64,000 bases of DNA from UBA5239 sp031548025. Lineage in GTDB: Bacteria > Verrucomicrobiota > Lentisphaeria > Victivallales > Victivallaceae. The number at the start of each line of letters is the position of its first letter. The stretch's first letter is position 1. The position numbers and the translations under genes are program-made. Positions 8,999-15,262 of the stretch are shown here, piece after piece. A model generated the notes under the pieces. It saw nothing but the letters and a program-made list of their open reading frames with translations, made no database searches and was not told the origin of the DNA. The DNA lies in NCBI GenBank assembly GCA_031548025.1, contig JAVBRM010000034.1, positions 6,099 through 70,098 of the forward strand, read 5' to 3'.

Positions 8999-9026
8999 AT
9001 TATAATTACATCGATGTAATTGTCAA
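8999..9026 (-). promoter_or_regulatory. Promoter with palindromic operator in the spacer
   Basis: On the minus strand TTGACA (9021-9026) and TATAAT (8999-9004) are separated by exactly 16 bases. Those 16 bases (9005-9020) are the perfect palindrome ATTACATCGATGTAAT. A dimeric repressor bound there would block RNA polymerase at the gene starting at 8969. Confidence 0.75.
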
Positions 9027-9153
9027 TGGCATAATCGTTTATTTTCCTGATTTTTATCGCCTTGGTGTTGATTGGACACTGAAAACATGTATAATTAAGA
9101 ACAAAGAGTAGATTAAAGAAAATCCGGACCGCGCAGAAACAAGATGAAATGCC

Positions 9154-9342
9154 ATGAAAATGAGTAAAGACAATATTTTTGCCTGGGCCGTCATCGGCCT
9201 TCTGGCTATTCTTGCGCTTGCTCTCGGAATCAGTCCCATGGATACCACCCCAGTCAGCAGAAAACAAAACATTATCCATTATCTCATCCTGCTGGCGGTC
9301 ATTCTAATTACAGTGGCGATTGCGGTCATAGTCCTGCGTTAA
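9154..9342 (+). CDS. Small two-helix membrane protein
   Basis: 62 residues with two hydrophobic stretches (IFAWAVIGLLAILALALGI and YLILLAVILITVAIAVIV) separated by a polar loop, so a predicted small inner-membrane hairpin protein. No convincing Shine-Dalgarno site precedes the ATG; a second ATG two codons later is equally possible. It lies alone between the divergent promoter at 8999 and a repeat element. I recognise no family. Coding status is moderate. Confidence 0.45.
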   Translation: MKMSKDNIFAWAVIGLLAILALALGISPMDTTPVSRKQNIIHYLILLAVILITVAIAVIVLR

Positions 9343-9360
9343 CCGGAGAATCCAGTCTGG

Positions 9361-9575
9361 CCAGTCCGACAGGTCCGACAGATCCCTTAAGCGCTAGCCA
9401 TCGGCTCGGAGCAAGCCAAGGTGGGGCTGCCTCTCCGCAGGCAGCCGTTCTCATCGGGCCAAATATCCTGTGTTCCGAAGGCGAAACTGATAGGAAAGTC
9501 GAAGTGAACGGCACCCCACCTCGGGAGACTCCTTACTTTTTAAATGGCTAGCGCCTAAGCGACCAGTCGGACTTA
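9361..9575. repeat. Fold-back repeat element, copy 1
   Basis: Between the genes at 9342 and 9754. Arms CTTAAGCGCTAGCCAT (9386-9401) and ATGGCTAGCGCCTAAG (9544-9559) are inverted repeats with one mismatch. Outside the left arm is a period-9 TCCGAC array (9365-9379), and outside the right arm a complementary AGTCGGAC. The core (9416-9533) contains a perfect hairpin GGCTGCCT/AGGCAGCC (9425-9446). The core is shared with 30652-30748 plus 30924-30946, and more loosely with 51845-51885 in reverse. No open frame spans it. Function unknown. Confidence 0.75.
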
Positions 9576-9753
9576 AGGCCGTTCTACTGCAAGATTTTTT
9601 GGGAGTGTGTGAATAATCCTGATCTTAATTGTGGCAAAATCGCCATAATTAAAAGTAGGAATAGTTACTTGCTGTATTTTTTCTCATAAATTTCTTTGTA
9701 ATTTGGCGGATTGATGATTAATTATATCAAAGGTTGACACCGGGAGGAGCTTT
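9576..9753 (+). other. AT-rich leader region before the 9754 gene
   Basis: The remainder of the 9343-9753 gap after the repeat element. No gene is visible. It must hold the promoter of the secreted protein at 9754, but I see no clear -35/-10 pair. GGGAGGAGC at 9742-9750 is a strong Shine-Dalgarno site four bases before the ATG. Confidence 0.5.
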
Positions 9754-10995
9754 ATGAAAAAATTATTGTTTACCATGGCATTTGCGGCGATGGTCTGTAT
9801 GGCGCAGAATGAACAGAAAACCACAACCATCAAAACCCTCGACGGACAGGTATATCAGGACGCGATCGTCGAATCGGTATTGCCGAATGGGATCGATATC
9901 GGCTATGTCAATAAGGACGGAATCTATGTCCTGAAGGGGATTCCTTTCAACAATCTCCCGGAGGACATTCGGAAAAAATACAACTACAATCAGAAAAACG
10001 CTGAAGATTTTGATGCAAAAGTCAAGCCGCACCAGGATAAGGACATGAGCAATATCGTGGAGACGGAAAAAGACCGTCTGGCGCGGATCGCCAGTGAGAT
10101 CAAGGCCAAATTCGCCGGTGAGGATATCAAAATCAAGCCGCAGGACCTGCGTTACGCCGTCTATGCCAAGCGCCGTTCGGCGGAGCTTAAGCCGGTGGCG
10201 GCGACCCGTTCGGGTTGTGTGGTCCAGGTGATAAAAGTAGAGTCCGGCAGCCCCATTTCCGATTCTCTGATTCAAATCGATACCGCAAGTTTGCCGGTGG
10301 ACAGCAATTGGAGCGGCTTCATCTATCCGACCGGCCTCAAAACCAATTACAAGGGCAAAACGATTCCGGTTTTTTCCGATAATCCGGATCAGGCGGTCAA
10401 GTTGGCGAATTATTATTTGAATATTTACAGCGAATACTCGGCGACCCACCCGGACAAGGGGGCCGATCAGAAGGCTCCTGACCAGGCTGATGTCGCGGCG
10501 GCCGCTACGACGGCGGCTGCCGATACCGCGACAACCACTGCGGCCCAGGCTACGCAGACCACCCCGACCGTTACCGATGACGTCGTCTATCATTATGTCG
10601 ACGATTATGATTACGGCGGCGGTTGTTACTTTATCGGTTCGTTTTATGCGCCGGTCTGGTGGTGGTGGAACGACCATCCGAACCCGCCCGGCCCGCCTCC
10701 GGGACCCGGTCCTGGCCCTGGCCCACATCCCGGCCCTGGTCCTGGTCCCGGTCCGCATCCTGGTCCCGGACCTCATCCTGGCCCCGGGCCGAGCCCGCAC
10801 CCAGGTCCTGGTCCGAAACCCGAACCCAAGCCTGACAGGCCCACCCGGACATATCAGACTCCTACCCATACGGTTGAGCAATACGGCGGTTTCCGCCGGG
10901 CGTTCAGCGGTTTCAGTGGCGGCGGTGGCGGCGGTTTCCATGGTGGCGGCGGCCATTTTGGCGGTGGCGGTCACTTCGGCGGCGGACGCCGCTGA
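9754..10995 (+). CDS. Secreted Pro/Gly-rich low-complexity protein
   Basis: 413 residues. Sec signal peptide (MKKLLFTMAFAAMVCMA) cleaved near residue 18. Residues 20-230 look globular, with no family I recognise; the start TIKTLDGQVYQDAIVE and an SNWSGFIYPTG segment are notable. An Ala/Thr-rich linker (about 245-275) leads to an aromatic patch (WWWWN). About 55 residues of PGPGPG/PHPG repeats follow (310-365), then a tail of Gly-rich GGGGHFGGGG blocks ending in GGRR. The Pro/Gly rod and Gly/His tail suggest a cell-envelope spacer or metal-binding tail. The gene is monocistronic with a strong ribosome site. Function unknown. Confidence 0.75.
   Translation: MKKLLFTMAFAAMVCMAQNEQKTTTIKTLDGQVYQDAIVESVLPNGIDIGYVNKDGIYVLKGIPFNNLPEDIRKKYNYNQKNAEDFDAKVKPHQDKDMSNIVETEKDRLARIASEIKAKFAGEDIKIKPQDLRYAVYAKRRSAELKPVAATRSGCVVQVIKVESGSPISDSLIQIDTASLPVDSNWSGFIYPTGLKTNYKGKTIPVFSDNPDQAVKLANYYLNIYSEYSATHPDKGADQKAPDQADVAAAATTAAADTATTTAAQATQTTPTVTDDVVYHYVDDYDYGGGCYFIGSFYAPVWWWWNDHPNPPGPPPGPGPGPGPHPGPGPGPGPHPGPGPHPGPGPSPHPGPGPKPEPKPDRPTRTYQTPTHTVEQYGGFRRAFSGFSGGGGGGFHGGGGHFGGGGHFGGGRR
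10682..10845 (+). repeat. Low-complexity Pro-Gly coding repeat
   Basis: Codes for alternating Pro-Gly with His at intervals, from CCN-GGN codons. Synonymous sites vary (CCT, CCC, GGC, GGT), so selection appears to hold the peptide rather than the DNA. Part of the 9754 gene. Confidence 0.8.
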
Positions 10996-11016
10996 CCCGA
11001 AGGCAGAGTTCAAAAA

Positions 11017-11058
11017 TCGGACCGGTCCGACATGTCCGACTTGTCCGACGGGTCCGAC
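11017..11058. repeat. Period-9 TCCGAC array with palindrome
   Basis: The perfect palindrome TCGGACCGGTCCGA (11017-11030) runs into four copies of TCCGAC spaced exactly nine bases apart (11026, 11035, 11044, 11053). TAATTTTTAATT follows. It lies 22 bases after the stop of the secreted protein and may act as a terminator as well as a repeat. Confidence 0.7.
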
Positions 11059-11143
11059 TAATTTTTAATTAAAATCAGCACTCCGGACTTGAATTTTTGC
11101 GATAGTGTGTCATTTTGTCTCATATGAATGATGGAGAAGAGTG

Positions 11144-12322
11144 ATGGCTAAACAAAAATTTATCGACCGTCTGATTCAGCGGATGGATTCGCTGGATGCC
11201 AATAACTTGCAATCCTTTCTCTTGAAACTGTATCACGAGAAAGGGTTTCTGGATACTCTGCTGGATGCCATGCAGGAGGGCATACTGGTAATCGACCGGA
11301 ATCTGCATATCATTTATCATAACCAGGCTGCCGCCGAAATTCTCGGGTTGCCCGAAGACCTGGAAAAAATCCGCCTGTCCCAGTTCCTGAAAAATGTCAA
11401 CTGGCGGCGAATTATGGAACTGGATGAGGATGAATGGGTTCGGCTTTCGAGTCAGGAAGTCGAGATACTATACCCGGTACACCGTTATGTCAATTTTTAT
11501 TTGATGCCGCACGGCGCGGAGGAAGGAATGGCGACCGTGATCCTGCGGGACATTACCGAGTCGCGCAAACGCACCATGCAGGAGTTGGAGGCTGAAACCG
11601 ACCGCGCGGTTTCGATGTTGGCGGCGGAAGTCGCCCACGAAATCGGCAACCCGTTGAACAGCCTTTACTTGAATCTGCAGTTGCTCCAACAGGATTTGAA
11701 CGACGATAGTTTCAACCGGCAGGAGGCGGCGGAGATGATCAAGGTCGCCCGCGGCGAAGTCGAACGGCTGGACAATATCATCAATCAGTTTCTCCACGCC
11801 ATTCGTCCGGGGAAGCCCAAGCTGGAACGGGTCGATATCTGTTCGCTGCTGATCGAAACGATAAATTTCATGCGCGAGGAGATCGAGAACCGCAGTATCG
11901 CGGTGAATTTTGTCCATCCGGAAATTCTGCCGCCGATCCTGGGTGACGCCGCCCAGTTGAAGCAGGCTTTTTACAACATCATCAAAAACGCGATTCAGGC
12001 GATGCCCGAGGGCGGCAGTCTGGAGATTAACGGTGCTTACGATACCGATTATTTGACTTTGGAATTTGCGGATACCGGACATGGCATCAGTGCCGACCAG
12101 CTCGGGCGGCTTTTTCAGCCGTTTCACACCACCAAAACCAACGGCTCGGGAATCGGTATGATGATTATCGAGCGGGTAATACGGGAACACGGCGCGACGA
12201 TTTCATTGCAGACCGGGGAGGGCAAGGGGACTTCGGTGCTGTTGCGCTTCCCGCGCCTCGGCCGCAGGCTCCATGTCCTGCCGCAGCCGGCCAAAACAGG
12301 AGAACTTGAGGATAATGAATAA
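11144..12322 (+). CDS. PAS-domain histidine kinase, NtrB-like
   Basis: 392 residues from ATG 11144, with GGAG seven bases upstream; a GTG at 11141 is adjacent. Cytoplasmic: no membrane segment. A PAS-like sensor domain (about 35-130, GILVIDRNLHIIYHNQAAAEI) is followed by the HisKA box with the phospho-acceptor His in VAHEIGNPLNSL (about residue 166). The HATPase domain follows: N box IIKNAIQAM, G1 FADTGHGIS, G2 GSGIGMMIIE. Architecture and the soluble state match nitrogen-type kinases NtrB/AtoS. Its partner is the sigma54-type regulator at 13235. A TIM-barrel gene overlapping the stop codon by 8 nt sits between them, so all are one transcript. Confidence 0.92.
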   Translation: MAKQKFIDRLIQRMDSLDANNLQSFLLKLYHEKGFLDTLLDAMQEGILVIDRNLHIIYHNQAAAEILGLPEDLEKIRLSQFLKNVNWRRIMELDEDEWVRLSSQEVEILYPVHRYVNFYLMPHGAEEGMATVILRDITESRKRTMQELEAETDRAVSMLAAEVAHEIGNPLNSLYLNLQLLQQDLNDDSFNRQEAAEMIKVARGEVERLDNIINQFLHAIRPGKPKLERVDICSLLIETINFMREEIENRSIAVNFVHPEILPPILGDAAQLKQAFYNIIKNAIQAMPEGGSLEINGAYDTDYLTLEFADTGHGISADQLGRLFQPFHTTKTNGSGIGMMIIERVIREHGATISLQTGEGKGTSVLLRFPRLGRRLHVLPQPAKTGELEDNE

Positions 12323-13223
12323 TAAATTGATGCTCCATTTCTGCTCCAATCCGTTCACGGAGGAGAATGGAGTCGAATTATGCCGCCAATGTGTGGAAGC
12401 CAGTGATTCATACGGATTTGAACTTGGTATTCAATTGCACAACTCAGCCCCGGCGAACGAGATCGGACGCTGTGCCTCGTATGGGGTTCCGCTGTCCGCC
12501 CATCTGCCGCTGCTGGCGCGTTACAATATCAACCTGGCGGCGGAAGACGAAAGTATCGCCATGGAGGAGTTGGCCCGCAGTGTTGAAATCATGCGGCGCC
12601 ACGGTATGACTTATGGGGTTTTTCACGGATTCCGGATGACCGATCTGGCGACCCCGGCTTTCAACCGTGAATTGTCCTACGTGAAAGCCATGAGCGTCGG
12701 TTTCCGCCCGGAACTGGCTGACGAACCGGAGTCGACCAAGAACGGCGATTTCACCAATCTGCCGGAGTTCTTCACCCGGCGGGAACGGGTCAAGGAGCGG
12801 CTGGCCGCGTTGCGGAAAAATTACCCGGAGTTGACGATTTGTATAGAGAATGATTTCCCGAGTTTCGGCTCGGCGAATATGTTGTCGCGCGATGCGTTGT
12901 ACTTGGAGCACCCGCTTTGCCTGGATACCGGCCATCTCTGGGCCTCGTGTTTCTACCTGGGGCGCGATTTTCACGCCGAGACGGAGATGTTTCTGGCTTC
13001 GGGCAGGGTGAAGATGGTTCATTTGCATGCGTCGATATACAATCAGGCGACGCCGCGGCGCAATTTCGACGACGGGCATCAGCCGTTGCGTACACCGAAC
13101 GGCATGGATCTGCCGCGTTTTGTCCGGAACTGCCGCAAGGCCGGTGTGCCGCTGATTGTATTGGAGATTCCGCGCGGGAGCGTGGATGATATCCATGAGT
13201 TTGCTCAAATGTGGGAGGGTTGA
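12315..13223 (+). CDS. Sugar isomerase/epimerase-like TIM barrel
   Basis: 302 residues from ATG 12315, which has GAGG at 12308-12311 and overlaps the kinase stop by 8 nt, indicating translational coupling. The fold is xylose-isomerase-like (AP_endonuc_2): GVPLSAHLPLLARYN, TYGVFHGF, ELTICIENDFPS with a likely metal-binding Glu, LCLDTGHLWAS with Asp/His, KMVHLHAS, LIVLEIPRG. Such enzymes isomerise or epimerise keto- and aldo-sugars, usually with a divalent metal. Its position inside a two-component operon is odd. It could produce or remove the signal sensed by the PAS domain. That link is inference. Confidence 0.82.
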   Translation: MNNKLMLHFCSNPFTEENGVELCRQCVEASDSYGFELGIQLHNSAPANEIGRCASYGVPLSAHLPLLARYNINLAAEDESIAMEELARSVEIMRRHGMTYGVFHGFRMTDLATPAFNRELSYVKAMSVGFRPELADEPESTKNGDFTNLPEFFTRRERVKERLAALRKNYPELTICIENDFPSFGSANMLSRDALYLEHPLCLDTGHLWASCFYLGRDFHAETEMFLASGRVKMVHLHASIYNQATPRRNFDDGHQPLRTPNGMDLPRFVRNCRKAGVPLIVLEIPRGSVDDIHEFAQMWEG

Positions 13224-13234
13224 GGAGGAAAAAC

Positions 13235-14593
13235 ATGAGTGAAGAAACGAAAAAAACGATTCTGATTGCCGATGACGAGCGTCATACCCGGGAGGCCCTG
13301 GAGCGTTATTTCCGCCGCAAATATCAGGTAACCCTGGCCGAAGACGGCGAGCGCGCGGTAAATCTGCTCCAGCGCAATAATTACGACCTGATCCTGACCG
13401 ACCTGAATATGCCGGGCGCGGGCGGCATGGATGTCATCGACGCCGCGATCAAGAAAACCCCGCCGCCGGCCTGTATCGTTTTCACGGCTTACGGCTCGGT
13501 GGAAAACGCCATCGCGGCGATCAAGCGCGGCGCCACCGATTTCGTGACCAAGCCGGTCAATCTCGAACAGCTTGACCACATGATTGCCAAAACGCTCGAA
13601 ACCCAGGGGTTGAAGGCGGAAAACCAGCGGTTGAAAAAGCGCCTGAGCTCCGATTTTGAGCTCGACAACATCGTCGCCAAATCGCCGCAGATGCGTGAAA
13701 TCATGAATATGGTCAGTCAGATCGCCAAAACCCGCTCCACCATTATGATCTCCGGCGAGAGCGGTACCGGCAAAGAAGTGATCGCACGGGCGATCCACAA
13801 ACTCAGCGAGCGCCCCGGCTCTTTTATCCCGGTTAACTGCGCGGCGCTGCCGGCGAACCTGCTGGAAAGCGAACTTTTCGGCCATGAAAAAGGCTCGTTT
13901 ACCGGGGCGATCGACCAGAAAAAAGGACGTTTCGAGCTGGCCGACGGCGGGACATTGTTTCTTGATGAAATCGGGGAAATCGACCAGATGGTTCAGGTGA
14001 AACTGCTCCGAGTTCTTGAAACCCGGACTTTTGAACGGGTCGGCGGCGAGGAGCCTATTTTTACCGATACCCGGCTGATATCCGCGACCAACCGCGATTT
14101 GCGGCAATTGGTCGATGCGGGCAAATTCCGGGAAGATCTGTTTTACCGGCTGGACGTGATCTCAATCCATATGCCGCCGCTGCGCGACCGGCAGGAAGAC
14201 ATCCCGATCCTGGTCAAACGTTTCATGGATGAATTCGCCGAATTCAACGGCAAAAAGGTCGAAGGTATTTCCGATGCCGCCTTGAACATCCTGACCGCCT
14301 ACAATTGGCCGGGCAATATCCGCGAACTGCGCAATTGCGTCGAGCAAATGGTGGTGCTTTCGCGCGGGCCGGTGCTGGAGCTGGAAAACGTACCCACCCA
14401 TATCCGGAATCGCCTGGATTTATCAACATCCCTGACCGTCAAACCGGAGTCCCTGGACCTGGACAGCAATGAAAAAATCCTGATCATGGCGGCGCTGCGC
14501 GAGTGCGGCGACAACCGGACCCACGCCGCCGAAAAGCTCGGCATCAGCCGCCGCACGTTGATCCGCAAAATCAAACAATACAATATTCAATAA
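13235..14593 (+). CDS. Sigma54-dependent response regulator, NtrC family
   Basis: 452 residues from ATG 13235, with AGGAGG six bases upstream. Receiver domain (about 8-120) has the acidic pair DDE, phospho-acceptor Asp in LILTDLNMP, T in VFTAYGS and K in TKPVN. The central AAA+ domain has Walker A GESGTGKE, the sigma54-contact loop as GSFTGA (Ser for the usual Ala), Walker B GGTLFLDEIGE and an arginine-finger region. The C-terminal Fis-type HTH reads NRTHAAEKLGISRRTLIRKI. It activates RNA polymerase-sigma54 at distant enhancers once phosphorylated by the kinase at 11144. I did not find a clear -24/-12 promoter near it, so its targets are probably elsewhere. Confidence 0.94.
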   Translation: MSEETKKTILIADDERHTREALERYFRRKYQVTLAEDGERAVNLLQRNNYDLILTDLNMPGAGGMDVIDAAIKKTPPPACIVFTAYGSVENAIAAIKRGATDFVTKPVNLEQLDHMIAKTLETQGLKAENQRLKKRLSSDFELDNIVAKSPQMREIMNMVSQIAKTRSTIMISGESGTGKEVIARAIHKLSERPGSFIPVNCAALPANLLESELFGHEKGSFTGAIDQKKGRFELADGGTLFLDEIGEIDQMVQVKLLRVLETRTFERVGGEEPIFTDTRLISATNRDLRQLVDAGKFREDLFYRLDVISIHMPPLRDRQEDIPILVKRFMDEFAEFNGKKVEGISDAALNILTAYNWPGNIRELRNCVEQMVVLSRGPVLELENVPTHIRNRLDLSTSLTVKPESLDLDSNEKILIMAALRECGDNRTHAAEKLGISRRTLIRKIKQYNIQ

Positions 14594-14607
14594 TTTGGAG
14601 GTTCATA

Positions 14608-15030
14608 ATGGACGACTGTATTTTCTGTAAAATCATCAAGGGTGAAATTCCTTCCACCAAGATTTATGAAGACGACAAAGTTTACGCTTTTCTCGATATC
14701 GGCCCGATCAATCAGGGGCATACTCTGGTAATCCCCAAGGAACATCACGTCGGCAGCTCCAGCATACCCGAAGACGTGGCCGGGAGAATGTTCCGGGTCG
14801 GCAGCCGTATCGGCGTGGCGCTCAAGCGCGCGATGGACTACGAAGGCTTCAATCTGCACCTGGCCGACGGCGCTTGTGCCGGGCAAGTGGTCACGCACGC
14901 TCATCTCCACGTAGTTCCCCGCGGCGTGGAAGACGGTTTCCGCTGGAACTGGCGTCAGCAACCCTACGCCGACAACGAAGCCCGTTCCGAAGCCGCCCGC
15001 AAAATCATCGAAAAAATCAAACTCGACTGA
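14608..15030 (+). CDS. HIT-family nucleotide-binding protein
   Basis: 140 residues from ATG 14608, GGAGG six bases upstream; an upstream in-frame extension overlaps the regulator and is not credible. N-terminal CIFCKIIKGEIPS and the histidine triad HAHLHVV define the HINT/HIT branch, which hydrolyses adenosine phosphoramidates or other nucleotide conjugates. It is 14 nt after the response regulator and probably in the same operon, though HIT genes are generic housekeeping neighbours. A hairpin follows at 15031. Confidence 0.92.
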   Translation: MDDCIFCKIIKGEIPSTKIYEDDKVYAFLDIGPINQGHTLVIPKEHHVGSSSIPEDVAGRMFRVGSRIGVALKRAMDYEGFNLHLADGACAGQVVTHAHLHVVPRGVEDGFRWNWRQQPYADNEARSEAARKIIEKIKLD

Positions 15031-15059
15031 GCCCCAAATAGATATCACGAGTTTGGGGC
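15031..15059 (+). terminator. Hairpin after the HIT gene
   Basis: GCCCCAAA (15031-15038) pairs with TTTGGGGC (15052-15059) around a 13-base loop, starting directly after the stop codon. The following run is ATTATTTG rather than pure T, so termination may be partial. Confidence 0.6.
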
Positions 15060-15073
15060 ATTATTTGAAATCC

Positions 15074-15097
15074 TTCGACAGGTTCGACTAGTCCGAG
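15074..15097. repeat. Degenerate period-9 TTCGAC/TCCGAG array
   Basis: TTCGAC at 15074 and 15083 and TCCGAG at 15092 keep a 9-base step, like the arrays at 9365 and 11026. The rest of the 15060-15262 gap is AT-rich with no gene. A GAAGGAG site precedes the start at 15263. Confidence 0.5.
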
Positions 15098-15262
15098 AAT
15101 TTTAGGAGGCGCCTGATCTGAAAAAATCAAAAAAAATACGTTTTCCCGAGAAATCGGTCTAAGATTTCGCATGATTCCGGTAATTTATCTATGTAATATA
15201 TTGCTTTTTTAGTGCGAATAAAAACTTGCAAAAAATACTTTTAAGATAGAAGGAGTGTTGAG

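Noticed and set aside
9763..11013. 416-codon minus-strand frame rich in Arg and Gly opposite the Pro-Gly gene
   Set aside because: Composition follows from the complementary CCN-GGN repeat; the plus strand has a signal peptide and strong ribosome site.
11026..11058. CRISPR-like short repeats
   Set aside because: Units are only nine bases with no spacers.
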